NCBI RefSeq assembly: GCF_000473265.1
Contig: NZ_KI421511.1
Coordinates: 8,468,415 to 8,532,414, forward strand
DNA: 64,000 nucleotides
Direction: 5' to 3'
DNA from: Amycolatopsis thermoflava N1165
GTDB taxonomy: Bacteria; Actinomycetota; Actinomycetes; Mycobacteriales; Pseudonocardiaceae
The translations under genes and the position numbers were made by a program. Of the stretch, positions 40,035-48,615 are shown in pieces. The stretch's first letter is position 1; each line of letters starts with the position of its first letter. The notes under the pieces are model-generated. The model was not told the origin of the DNA and searched no databases. It saw only the letters and a program-made list of their open reading frames with translations.

Positions 40035-41852
40035 TCACGACAGGTGGTGCACCTCCTGCAGCCCGTACACCGGCGTCGGGATGCCCTCGTACCGGGCCTT
40101 CAGCTGCAGCGCCAGGTACAGCGAGTAGTGCCGGGACTGGTGCAGGTTCCCGCCGTGGAACCACAACCCCGGCTGCTGGGTCGGCTTCCACATGTTCCGC
40201 TGCTCGCCTTCCCACGGTCCGGGGTCCTTCGTCGTCCCCGAGCCGAGGCCCCAGCACTTGCCGACCCGGTCGGCCATCTCCTGCCCGGCGATGTCGGCGA
40301 CCCACCCGTTCATCGACCCGTACCCGGTCGCGTACACCACCAGGTCGGCCTCCAGCTCGGTGCCGTCGGCGAGCACCACGGCGTTGCGCGTCAGGTGGTC
40401 GACCTGGCCGCGTACCAGTTTGATGTCGCCGTTCGCGACGAGCTCGGAGGCGCCGACGTCGATGTAGTAGCCGGAGCCGCGCCGCAGGTACTTCATGAAC
40501 AGGCCGGACCCGTCGTCGCCCCAGTCGTGCAGGAATCCGGCCTTCTCCAGGCGGTCGTAGAAGTCCGCGTCGCGCTGCTTGATCTGCTGGTACACCGGGA
40601 TCTGGAACTGGTGCATGATCCGGTAGGGCAGCGACGCGAACACCATGTCGGCCTTGTCGGTGGTCATGCCGTTCGCCACCGCGCGCTCGGAGTACAGGTC
40701 GCCGAGGCCGATCTCCATCAGCGAGTCCGACTTCACCACGTGGGTGGAGGACCGCTGCACCATCGTGACGTCCGCGCCGTGCTCCCACAGCGCCGCGCAG
40801 ATGTCGTGCGCGGAGTTGTTCGAGCCGATCACCACGGCCTTCTTGCCCGCGTAGGCGTCCGGGCCCGGGTGCTGCGAAGAGTGGTGCTGGTCGCCCTCGA
40901 AGACATCCATCCCGGGGAACGACGGGATGTTCGGCTTGCCCGACATGCCGGTCGCGAACACGAGCTGTTTCGGCGTCAGCACCACGGTTTCACCCGCACG
41001 GTCGACGGTGACCGTCCACTGTGCCGTGTCCTCGTCGTAGGACGCCGACTTCACCTCCGACCGCGTCCAGTACGGCACGTCCATCACGCGGGTGTACATC
41101 TCCAGCCAGTCCGCGATCTTGTCCTTCGGCGCGAACACCGGCCAGTTCTCCGGGAACGGCAGGTAGGGCAGGTGGTCGTACCAGACCGGGTCGTGCAGGC
41201 ACAGGCTCTTGTAGCGCTTGCGCCACTGGTCGCCGGGACGTTCGTGGCGGTCCACGACCAGCGCGGGCACCCCGAGCTGCCGCAGCCGCGCGCCGAGCGC
41301 GATGCCGCCCTGCCCGCCGCCGATCACCACCACGTAGGGCTGGCGCTCGTACCCGAGCTCCTTCTTCTCCAGCTCGCGTTCCTCGGCCCACACCCGGCGT
41401 CCCCGGATGACGCCGTGCCGCACACCCTTCGGGCGGCGTTCGCGTTGCGGTTCCTCGAAGCCCTTCAGCTCGCGCAGGCTGGTCAGGAACGTCCAGGCGC
41501 CCTCGTCGGTCAGCCGGAGGTGGCCCTTGCCGCGGCCGGTGGCGGTCTCGAACTCCAGCCACGCCTCGACGACCCCGTCGGCCTCGGTCGGGGTCTCGGT
41601 GGTGCGGAAACCGGACGGATCCGTGCCGTCCAGGCAGGCGGACAGCATGTCGGCGACGCCTTCGCGGCCTTCGACGGTCTTGATGTTCCAGGTGAACGCC
41701 ACCAGGTCGCGCCAGAAGCTGTCGACCGCGAACATGCCCGCCGCCGCCTCGACGTCGCGGGCGGCCAGCGCGGCCTCGAACCGCTCCAGCCAGGCGTCGA
41801 CGCGCGCCTGCGGCGACCGCGCCGGCGCCTCCCGGTCGATCGTCTGTGTCAT
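40035..41852 (-). CDS. NTF2-like/flavin-containing monooxygenase fusion
   Basis: A 605-residue protein. Residues about 15-130 are an NTF2/SnoaL-like domain (WLERFEAALAARDVEAAAGMF). From about 172 comes a class B flavin monooxygenase: FAD motif VIGGGQGGIALGARL at 177-191, then FATGMSGKPN, the NADP motif VIGSNNSAHDICAAL, and LVVYATGYGS near the end. The ATG at 41852 has AGGAGG eight bases upstream. It probably oxygenates a ketone, sulfide or amine. It faces a GAF-type regulator across 148 bp. Confidence 0.83.
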   Translation of the reverse strand: MTQTIDREAPARSPQARVDAWLERFEAALAARDVEAAAGMFAVDSFWRDLVAFTWNIKTVEGREGVADMLSACLDGTDPSGFRTTETPTEADGVVEAWLEFETATGRGKGHLRLTDEGAWTFLTSLRELKGFEEPQRERRPKGVRHGVIRGRRVWAEERELEKKELGYERQPYVVVIGGGQGGIALGARLRQLGVPALVVDRHERPGDQWRKRYKSLCLHDPVWYDHLPYLPFPENWPVFAPKDKIADWLEMYTRVMDVPYWTRSEVKSASYDEDTAQWTVTVDRAGETVVLTPKQLVFATGMSGKPNIPSFPGMDVFEGDQHHSSQHPGPDAYAGKKAVVIGSNNSAHDICAALWEHGADVTMVQRSSTHVVKSDSLMEIGLGDLYSERAVANGMTTDKADMVFASLPYRIMHQFQIPVYQQIKQRDADFYDRLEKAGFLHDWGDDGSGLFMKYLRRGSGYYIDVGASELVANGDIKLVRGQVDHLTRNAVVLADGTELEADLVVYATGYGSMNGWVADIAGQEMADRVGKCWGLGSGTTKDPGPWEGEQRNMWKPTQQPGLWFHGGNLHQSRHYSLYLALQLKARYEGIPTPVYGLQEVHHLS

Positions 41853-42000
41853 CGCCACTCCTCCTCGCCGTTGGGGATGTAACACCGATCACAGCGCGCC
41901 GGACGGGTGACCGGCAACGGTTGCAGCGAATTGCACGCCTTGGCGAGCGCGTGAGCGGCACCTATGCTCGATCGTCGACGCAGTGGTGCGGAGGTGGACC

Positions 42001-43167
42001 GTGAGCGTGCCCGGCGCAGTCCCGCCTGGCTGCAGCCTGCCCGCCTACGCCCGCGACCTGGTCCGCATGCACGACGCCGTGATCGCGGGCGGCCGTCCGC
42101 CGCTGCGGCCGCGTGACGTGGTGTCCCGGTCCTGGGAACGGGTCATCGGGCTCGGGCTGAAGGCCGACGGGCTCAACACCCGTGACTGGCTGAACGAGGA
42201 CGAGCTGGCCAGGCGGCGGGAGAACTCGCCGCTGCGGGACGCGGTCGGCGACCTCAAGCAGGTGCTCGGCGGGATGCCGCACGTGCTGCTGGTCGTCACC
42301 GACGCCGACGGCGTCATCCTGTGGCGCGAGGGCACTTCCCGCGTCCGCCGCCACGCCGACGACCTCGGGTTCTTCGAGGGCGCGGAGTGGACCGAGGAGC
42401 GCGTCGGCACCAACGCGATCGGCACCGCGCTGGCCGAGGCCGCCCCGGTCGAGCTGCTCGCGGGCGAGCACTTCGAGCAGAACCAGCACCCGTGGTACTG
42501 CACGGCGTCGCCGGTGCACGATCCGCGCACCGGCGACCTGCTCGGGGTGATCGACGTGAGCGGCCCGGCGCTGACGCTGCACCCGGCCATCGGGGCGCTG
42601 GTGGAAACCGGCCGCAGGCTCGCCGAGGCGCAGATCTGGCGCTGGCACCAGCGGCGGCTCGACCGGTTGCGCCAGGTGGGCGAGCCGCTGCTGGCCACCG
42701 GGCCCGCGCTGTTGGTCGACGACCACGGCTGGGTCGCGGCAGGCGCCGGGGTGTCGGTGGGCGACCGCATCGCGGCGCCGTCCGCGGGCGAGCCGATCGC
42801 GGTGCCCGGGCTCGGCGCGTGCCTGCCCGAGCGGCTGGCCGAGGGCTGGCTGATCCGCCCGGCCGGACCCGACCGGCGGGTGACGCTCGACCTCGACCTC
42901 ACGCACACCCCGCTGCTGACGTTGCAGGGCGGCGACACCGGCTGGCGGCGCAAGGTGACCCGCCGCCACGCGGAGATCCTCGTGCTGCTGCACCGCGCCG
43001 GACCCGCCGGGCTGTCGGCGGAGGCGCTCAGCCGCGCGTTGTACGGCGACGCCGAGCACATCGTCACGGTGCGTGCGGAGGTTTCGCGCCTGCGGCGGCT
43101 GCTGGGCGCGCTGGTGGACACGCGCCCGTACCGGCTGGCCGAGGGTGTGCGCATGACGGTGCGCTGA
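42001..43167 (+). CDS. GAF-domain transcriptional regulator, AcoR-like N-terminus
   Basis: A 388-residue protein. PRDVVSRSWERVIGLGL and the GAF region (VTDADGVILWREG to RVGTNAIGTALAEAAPVELLAGEHF) match the sensor part of AcoR-type activators, but the sigma-54 AAA domain is absent. The C-terminal 100 residues hold a winged-helix-like segment (TRRHAEILVLLHRAGPAGLSAEALSRALYG) ending in RAEVSRLRRLLG. GTG start after GAGGTGG. It is divergent from the monooxygenase and probably activates it. Confidence 0.8.
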   Translation: MSVPGAVPPGCSLPAYARDLVRMHDAVIAGGRPPLRPRDVVSRSWERVIGLGLKADGLNTRDWLNEDELARRRENSPLRDAVGDLKQVLGGMPHVLLVVTDADGVILWREGTSRVRRHADDLGFFEGAEWTEERVGTNAIGTALAEAAPVELLAGEHFEQNQHPWYCTASPVHDPRTGDLLGVIDVSGPALTLHPAIGALVETGRRLAEAQIWRWHQRRLDRLRQVGEPLLATGPALLVDDHGWVAAGAGVSVGDRIAAPSAGEPIAVPGLGACLPERLAEGWLIRPAGPDRRVTLDLDLTHTPLLTLQGGDTGWRRKVTRRHAEILVLLHRAGPAGLSAEALSRALYGDAEHIVTVRAEVSRLRRLLGALVDTRPYRLAEGVRMTVR

Positions 43168-43206
43168 GACCGATTCCTTTCCGGCCGCCCGCGAGTCGGT
43201 ACCGGT

Positions 43207-43617
43207 ATGACACTGCCCGAAACCGTCCGCCGCCTCGTCGGCGAACCGCACTTCGCGATCGTCTCGACCAGCAACCCCGACGGCCGTCCCCAGTCGTCGG
43301 TCGTCTTCGTCAAGTGCGAGGACGACGGCACGATCGTGTTCAGCACGCTTCGCGGCCGCCGCAAGACCCGCAACCTGGAGCGCGATCCGCGGCTCAGCCT
43401 GCTCGTGGTGTCCAGGGTGACCGGACACTACGCGGAGGTGCGCGGCCGCGTGGAGATCACCGCCGATCCGGGGAAGGAGCTGCCGGTGGTCATGTACCGG
43501 CTGTACATGGGCGGGCAGGAGCCGCCGCCGGAGCCGGGCGCCGAGCGCGTGGTCGTGCGGATCTTCCCGGAGCACGTGAACCTCTTCCCACCGGCCGAGG
43601 TGAGGCAGAGTGCTTGA
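43207..43617 (+). CDS. PPOX-class F420/FMN-binding protein
   Basis: A 136-residue split-barrel protein of the pyridoxamine 5'-phosphate oxidase-like family. FAIVSTSNPDGRPQSSVVFV opens the flavin-binding barrel, GRRKTRNLERDPRLSLLV is the phosphate-binding helix, and YAEVRGRVEI follows. It probably binds F420. It overlaps the sigma factor gene by 8 bp. It is the first gene of a three-gene operon. Confidence 0.85.
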   Translation: MTLPETVRRLVGEPHFAIVSTSNPDGRPQSSVVFVKCEDDGTIVFSTLRGRRKTRNLERDPRLSLLVVSRVTGHYAEVRGRVEITADPGKELPVVMYRLYMGGQEPPPEPGAERVVVRIFPEHVNLFPPAEVRQSA

Positions 43618-44584
43618 CGTGGGAACCACCGAGGACGGCTTCGCCCAGCTCGCGGAGCCGTTCCGCGCCGAATTGCTGGCGCACTGCTACCGGATGCTCG
43701 GCTCGCTCGACGACGCCGAGGACCTGGTGCAGGAGACGTACCTGCGCGCGTGGCGGTCGTTCGGCGCGTTCGAGGGGCGGGCGTCGGTGCGCACCTGGCT
43801 GTACCGGATCGCGACGAACGTGTGCCTGACAGCGTTGCGGGGCCGCGGGCGGCGGGTGCTGCCGTCCGGGCTGGCGCCGCCGTCGGACGACCCGGCCGCG
43901 CCGCCGGGCGAGGCGCCGGGAGTGGCGTGGCTCCAGCCGATCCCGGTGGACCCCGCGGCGGCGGCCGAATCGCGGGAGGGGGTGCGGCTGGCGCTGATCG
44001 CGAGCCTGCAGGTGCTGCCACCACGGCAGCGAGCGGTGCTGATCCTGCGGGACGTCCTGGCCTTCCCGGCCGCCGAGGTCGCCGGCATGCTCGGCCTGAC
44101 GGTCGCGGCGGTGAAGAGCGCGCTGCAACGGGCGCGGGCGAGCCTGGCGGAGGTGGCCGCGCCGGAAGAGCTGGCAGAGCCGTCCGCGCCCGAGGCGCGC
44201 GCGTTGCTGGACCAGTACATGGCGGCGTTCGAGAAGTCGGATGTCGCGCTGCTGGAACGCGCGCTGCGCCAGGACGCCGCGCTGGAGGTGGTCGGCTCGC
44301 CGACGTGGTTCGCCGGCCGCCGCACCTGCCTGCCGTTCCTCGAGAGCCCCGCGGTGATCGGTGAGCCCGGTGAGTGGCGCATGCTGCCGACGACGGCGAA
44401 CGACCAGCCGGCCGCGGTGACGTACCGCCTCACCGACGGCGCCCACCGCGCGTACGGCCTCGCGGTCCTCACGGTGACCTCCACGGGCATCGCGAAGATC
44501 ACCGTCTTCGGCGAGCCGACCCTGGTGCGGCGGTTCGGCTTCCCGGATGTCCTCCCGCCGCGGGCCCGTTCGTCGGCACACTGA
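43610..44584 (+). CDS. ECF-type sigma factor with SnoaL-like C-terminal domain
   Basis: A 324-residue sigma-70-family factor. Region 2 reads LLAHCYRMLGSLDDAEDLVQ and WLYRIATNVCLTAL; region 4 reads LPPRQRAVLILRDVLAFPAAEVAGMLG with VAAVKSALQRAR. A C-terminal NTF2/SnoaL domain of about 120 residues (from DQYMAAFEKSD) is typical of SigG/SigJ-like factors that need no separate anti-sigma factor. The GTG start overlaps the PPOX gene. The next gene begins 21 bp on. Confidence 0.87.
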   Translation: MLDVGTTEDGFAQLAEPFRAELLAHCYRMLGSLDDAEDLVQETYLRAWRSFGAFEGRASVRTWLYRIATNVCLTALRGRGRRVLPSGLAPPSDDPAAPPGEAPGVAWLQPIPVDPAAAAESREGVRLALIASLQVLPPRQRAVLILRDVLAFPAAEVAGMLGLTVAAVKSALQRARASLAEVAAPEELAEPSAPEARALLDQYMAAFEKSDVALLERALRQDAALEVVGSPTWFAGRRTCLPFLESPAVIGEPGEWRMLPTTANDQPAAVTYRLTDGAHRAYGLAVLTVTSTGIAKITVFGEPTLVRRFGFPDVLPPRARSSAH

Positions 44585-44605
44585 AACCCGGTGAAGGAGG
44601 ACGGC

Positions 44606-45406
44606 ATGCACACGGTGACCTCGGCGGACGGGACGCCCATCGCCTACGAGCGGGACGGCAGCGGGCCGCTCGTCGTGTTCCTCGGCGGCGCCTTCAACGA
44701 CCGGACGGCGTGCGCGCCCGTCGCGGAGGTGCTGCGCGACCGGTACACCGTCGTGTGCGTCGACCGGCGCGGGCGCGGGGACAGCGGCGACGCCATTCCG
44801 CCGCACCAGGCCGCGACCTACCGGGTCGAGCGCGAGGTCGAGGACCTGAATGCCGTGCTCGCGGCCGAGGGCGGGCCGGCCGCGGTGTTCGGCTTCTCCT
44901 CGGGTGGCATCCTCGCGCTGCACGCCGCGGCCGCCGGGGCGGCGATCACCCGCGTCGTGCTCTACGAGCCGCCGTTCGCGCTCGGCGGTCTGGCCGGCTC
45001 GGCCCGGGATCTCTCGGGGAAGCTCGCCGCGCTGATCGGCGATGGCAGGCGCGGTGACGCGGTCGCGACGATGCAGATCGAGGGCATCGGGCTGCCGCCG
45101 GAGACGGTCGAGCAGATCCGGCGCTCCCCGATGTGGCCGCAGCTGGAGGCCGTCGCGCAGAGCCTGGTCTACGACGCCACGCTCACCGCCGCGCCGAACC
45201 TGCCCACCGCGGCCATGCGTGCTCTCGACCTGGACGTCCTCGTCCTCAGCGGCAGCGAGACTTGGCCCGGCCTGCGCGAAGCCGCCCGGGCACTGCCGGC
45301 GCACCTCGCCCGGGCGAAGTACGCCGAGGTCCCCGGCGGCGCCGGGCACGGAATCCCCGCCGAGGCGACGGCGAAGGTGCTCGACGAGTTCCTCGGCGGA
45401 AAATAG
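44606..45406 (+). CDS. Alpha/beta hydrolase
   Basis: A 266-residue alpha/beta hydrolase. The oxyanion segment is VVFLGGAFNDR, the nucleophile elbow GFSSGG, and His in GGAGHGIPAEA. ATG at 44606 follows GGAGG. It closes the PPOX-sigma-hydrolase operon and is a common companion of this sigma type. Substrate unknown; a role in the sigma factor's response is inferred from the operon only. Confidence 0.83.
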   Translation: MHTVTSADGTPIAYERDGSGPLVVFLGGAFNDRTACAPVAEVLRDRYTVVCVDRRGRGDSGDAIPPHQAATYRVEREVEDLNAVLAAEGGPAAVFGFSSGGILALHAAAAGAAITRVVLYEPPFALGGLAGSARDLSGKLAALIGDGRRGDAVATMQIEGIGLPPETVEQIRRSPMWPQLEAVAQSLVYDATLTAAPNLPTAAMRALDLDVLVLSGSETWPGLREAARALPAHLARAKYAEVPGGAGHGIPAEATAKVLDEFLGGK

Positions 45407-45443
45407 CGGGCACCGCCGCGGCGTCCCGCGCTACGGTCCGCCC

Positions 45444-45974
45444 ATGGACGACGGCTACTTCGGCGAGGACGTCGCCGCGAAGTACGACCAGTCGGAGGGC
45501 CCGGAGTTCGAGCCCGCCGCGGTGGACGCGACGGTCGGTTTCCTGGCCGGGCTCGCCGCGTCACCCAGCCTCGCATGCAGGCGAGTGACCACGGCGCCGT
45601 AGATGCCGTGCACCGGCACGCGGCGAGCGGTAGCGCGATCCGGCCGGTGCCGTTGCCTAGTTCGAGGGCCGCGCCCTCACCGGCCTGACTACTCAGGTGG
45701 AACAAACGGTGCTTCCGCAGCCACCTCCAGCCAGGCGGGGGTTTCGATGATCGAGGTAGACCCGGCCACGCAGGCGATGAGCTCCAACTACGTCGACGTC
45801 ACCGGCGGCCGCGGCGTGTTCCGGTCGATCCCGTTCCGCTACGTCTGGCCGTCGGAGCTCGACCTGATGGCCGAGCTGGCGGGGATGCGCCTGCGGGAGC
45901 GGTGGGCGGACTGGGCGCGCGAGCCGTTCACCGGGGAGAGCCGCAAGCACGTCTCGGTCTGGCAGAAGCCCTGA
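45444..45974 (+). pseudogene. SAM-methyltransferase pseudogene with internal inversion and deletion
   Basis: The 5' part (45444-45556) encodes a normal start, MDDGYFGEDVAAKYDQSEGP to FLAGLA. The next block, about 45557-45685, is inverted: read on the minus strand it gives GEGAALELGNGTGRIALPLA, motif I, and after a frame slip VPVHGI and TRLHARLGDA. Then LTTQVEQ and, in another frame, RCFRSHLQPGGG follow on the plus strand. The last part encodes the normal C-terminus (SIPFRYVWPSELDLMAELAG to HVSVWQKP). A segment between motif I and LTTQ is missing. The gene cannot make a working enzyme. Confidence 0.85.
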
Positions 45975-45976
45975 AC

Positions 45977-46201
45977 TCACTCGCCGCGCATCGAGCGGCG
46001 GATCTCCTCCAGCTTGTCGCGTGCGGCGCGGTCCCGGTCGGCCAGTTTCTCGTCGAACGAGGCCGCCTCCGGGGTCTCCCCGGCCAGTTCGGTCGAGCCG
46101 AGGGCCGTCGCGTAGCGGTTCTCGATGCGGTCGCGCACGAAGTCGAAGCTCGGCACGCCGGATTCGGTGTAGTCGCCCTCGGGCGTGGTTTCGTCGGGCA
46201 T
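45977..46201 (-). CDS. Small acidic hypothetical protein
   Basis: A 74-residue protein, strongly charged: PSFDFVRDRIENRYATALGS and a C-terminal helix DKLEEIRRSMRG. ATG at 46201 with GAGAGAGGGGG upstream. It lies 34 bp downstream of the IclR gene on the same strand, so the two may be co-transcribed. No family recognised; it looks soluble and helical. Confidence 0.65.
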   Translation of the reverse strand: MPDETTPEGDYTESGVPSFDFVRDRIENRYATALGSTELAGETPEAASFDEKLADRDRAARDKLEEIRRSMRGE

Positions 46202-46235
46202 GGCGCCCCCTCTCTCGTCCCCGCCCATTGTGCCC

Positions 46236-47015
46236 TCAGTAGACGAGCTGCTTCGCGATCTGCGCCGCGGAGTGCCGCAGCATCGTCGTCAGCTCCAGCT
46301 CACGCGGCGAAACGCCGGCGGCCGGATCGGGGTTGAACCGGAACAGGGGACCGGTGAGCGCGAGGCTGCACAGCACGCGGCCGGCGGCGCGCGGGATCGG
46401 CACCGCGAGCGCGGCCAGGCCCTCCTCGGACTCGCCGGTGTTGCGCCCGAAGCCCTCGGCCCGCACGCGCGCCAGCTCCCGCCGGAGTGCGGTGCGGGTG
46501 TGCAGGCCGGCGTCGGTGGCGCCGGTCAGTTCCTCGTCCGGGTACAGCTCGGCCAGCTCGTCGTCGGTGAGTTCGGCGAGCAGCACCTTGCCCGCGGCGG
46601 ACACGTGCGCCGGCATGCTCAGGCCGACCCGGCTCGCGACGCGCATCAGCAGCGGCGATTCGACGGCGGCGACGAACTTGACCCGCGCGCCGGCCAGCAC
46701 CGAGATGTGCACGGTCTCCCGCGATTCGTCGCGCAGCTGCTGCATGAGCGGGTACGCGACCTCCAGGCAGTGCTCGACCGCCTGCGTCTCGCTGGACATG
46801 GTCATCGACGGGCCGATGCGGTAGCGGCGGCCGCCGTGGGTCTGTTCGGCGAAGCCGTGTTGCTGCAAGGTGGTCAGCAGGCGGTGCGCCGTGGACGGGC
46901 CGACGCCGAGGTGCCGCGCCGCGTCCGTCACCCCGACGTCCGCCTGGGCGCGGAGCAGCAGCACCAGGCGCAAAGCGTTCGAGACGGACTGCAATGTTTG
47001 TGAATTTTCCCCCAT
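46236..47015 (-). CDS. IclR-family transcriptional regulator
   Basis: A 259-residue IclR protein. The N-terminal winged helix is VTDAARHLGVGPSTAHRLLTTL; the C-terminal effector domain contains HVSAAGKVLLAEL, the EGFGRNTGESEEGLAALAVPI segment and a final helix. It is divergent from the VOC protein gene across 113 bp. Its target is unclear. IclR regulators commonly control aromatic or sugar-acid genes, and the aldarate locus begins 2.5 kb away. Confidence 0.86.
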   Translation of the reverse strand: MGENSQTLQSVSNALRLVLLLRAQADVGVTDAARHLGVGPSTAHRLLTTLQQHGFAEQTHGGRRYRIGPSMTMSSETQAVEHCLEVAYPLMQQLRDESRETVHISVLAGARVKFVAAVESPLLMRVASRVGLSMPAHVSAAGKVLLAELTDDELAELYPDEELTGATDAGLHTRTALRRELARVRAEGFGRNTGESEEGLAALAVPIPRAAGRVLCSLALTGPLFRFNPDPAAGVSPRELELTTMLRHSAAQIAKQLVY

Positions 47016-47128
47016 GGAGGAACGTTACCACGGTTATTCCGGGTTCCGCGCTCTGTCTACTGTGGACCAGCGAGGGTGTCCGGAACGTGGCGCCGGAAAT
47101 TGTCGGTGGTGCCGGTTAGCCTTCGCGC

Positions 47129-47506
47129 ATGCTGGATCATCTCGGAGTTCAGGTGGCCGACGTCGAGGCGTCCGCCGCCCTGTATCAGCGCGTGTTCGGG
47201 CCGATCGGGTTGCGGGAGGCGATGCGTTTTCCCGCGGGCGACAGCGTGGTGGTGGGGATGGCCGGGCCGGACGGCAACCCCGACTTCTGGCTGAGTTCCG
47301 CGGGCGGCGCGGAAACCCGCGAGCTGCACGTGGCCTTCCGCGCGCCCGGCCGGGACGCGGTGGACGCCGTGCACGCCGCGGCCGTCGAGGCGGGTGTCGA
47401 GGTGCTGCACGCGCCCCGCGAGTGGCCCGAGTACCACCCGGGTTACTACGCGGTGTTCCTACGCGACCCCGACGGGCACAACGTGGAGGCGGTGCACCAC
47501 GGCTGA
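47129..47506 (+). CDS. VOC-family (glyoxalase-like) protein
   Basis: A 125-residue VOC fold protein. Metal ligands are likely His in LDHLGVQVAD, His in RELHVAFRAP and Glu in GHNVEAVHH. YYAVFLRDPDGHNVE is the family signature. It may be a lyase, an isomerase or a resistance-type binding protein. It faces the IclR gene. The 54-bp repeats begin about 180 bp downstream. Confidence 0.82.
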   Translation: MLDHLGVQVADVEASAALYQRVFGPIGLREAMRFPAGDSVVVGMAGPDGNPDFWLSSAGGAETRELHVAFRAPGRDAVDAVHAAAVEAGVEVLHAPREWPEYHPGYYAVFLRDPDGHNVEAVHHG

Positions 47507-47689
47507 CGATCACCCCGCGACGGCGAGCAGCGCGGCGGCCACCTCCGCGAACACCTGAGCCACGACGTTCTCGGCGCCGCGCCGGTAGTGGTGGTTGTCC
47601 TGGTGGTGGTGTTGACGCGCGCGCTGTGTGTGCTGTGCCGCCGCGGTGCGGCGGTTGCCGCTGAACGTTTCCCGGCCGCACAGCCGGGA

Positions 47690-48058
47690 ACCGTGCGATG
47701 GCCCGTGCTGCGGTGGGACGCGCGCGGCCGGAGGGCGCCACCCCGCGGCCCCTCGCCGGTCCTGCGGTGGAGCGCGGCCGGAGAGCGCCGGATGGCGGGT
47801 CGTGGTGCGTGCTGCGGTGGAGCGCGGGCCGTCGGACAGTGCCGGATGGCGGGTCGTGGTGCGTGCTGCGGTGGGGCGCGGGCCGTCGGACAGTGCCGGA
47901 TGGCGGGTCGTGGTGCGTGCTGCGGTGGGGCGCGGGCCGTCGGACAGTGCCGGATGGCGGGACATGGTGCGTTCTTTGGTGGTGCGTGCGTGGCCGGACA
48001 GTGCCGGGATGGCGGGTCGCGGCCCCTGCCGTGGTGGAGCACGGGCCGTCGGACGCCG
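47690..48058. repeat. 54-bp tandem repeat array
   Basis: Three almost identical 54-bp copies (47787-47840, 47841-47894, 47895-47948) begin GCCGGATGGCGGGTCGTGG and end GGCCGTCGGACAGT. A diverged fourth copy is at 47949-48002, a partial fifth follows, and weaker copies lie before 47787. All six frames stay open for long distances because 54 is a multiple of 3. The array fills most of the 564-bp gap 47507-48070. A minus-strand frame (47510-47965) ends in a hydrophobic tail, but I cannot show that it is a gene. Confidence 0.85.
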
Positions 48059-48070
48059 CCGGGTCGCGGG

Positions 48071-48591
48071 TCATGGCCAGTCCTGCAGCGTGATGCCGTG
48101 CCGGTGCAGCACCTCGGTCAGCAGCGGCGCGGCCTCGGCCATCGGCGTGCCCGCCGGCACCGCCTGGTCGACGTCCCGGAAGAAGCGACCCATCTGCGCG
48201 CCCGGGCTGAACGCCAGAAACTTCACCGACGGCGTGTGCACGGTGAACGTGTGCATCGCCCCGGCGGGCACCGTGATGGACGCGCCCGGCCGAGGTCGTG
48301 GATCTCGCCGTCGACGAGGACCGCCATCCGGCCGTGCAGCACGTAGTACGCCTTCGGCCACGGCGTCCCGTGCGGGGGCACCGCGGGCCCGCGCGGCGCG
48401 TCGACCTCGAACAGCTCGTAGGCGCCGGTGTGCTCAGCCCCGGCCTTCACGGTGATGATCGCGTCGGGCGAGTGCAGTTCCTGGCCCTCGACCACCTCGA
48501 TGGCGGCCGCGTGCAGGTCCGCGACGCCGAGGCCCGCCTCGGCGAGCGCGATAATGTCACGCCGGGCGCCGTGTGCCCGGCCCTCCCACAT
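48071..48591 (-). pseudogene. Cupin-domain gene with a frameshift
   Basis: The N-terminal part, from ATG at 48591, reads ARRDIIALAEAGLGVADLHA, then KAYYVLHGRMAVLVDGEIHD, a typical cupin strand pair. At about 48285-48293 the frame breaks; the downstream frame continues ITVPAGAMHTFTVHTPSVKF to the stop. Adding one base (a GGC to GGGC change) would restore a 173-residue cupin. It is a real mutation or a sequencing error in a G/C run. The gene may be leaderless (CATAGT seven bases before the ATG). Confidence 0.75.
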
Positions 48592-48615
48592 GCCCGGCAC
48601 TATGCGCCCGCGGCG

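Noticed and set aside
47690-48058. CRISPR array
   Set aside because: The copies are contiguous without unique spacers and have no short palindromic repeat; no cas gene is present.
47034-48074. Long minus-strand frames rich in His, Pro and Arg across the 54-bp repeats
   Set aside because: The repeat length is a multiple of 3, which keeps all frames open. No start signal or family supports any of them; they are described as a repeat array.
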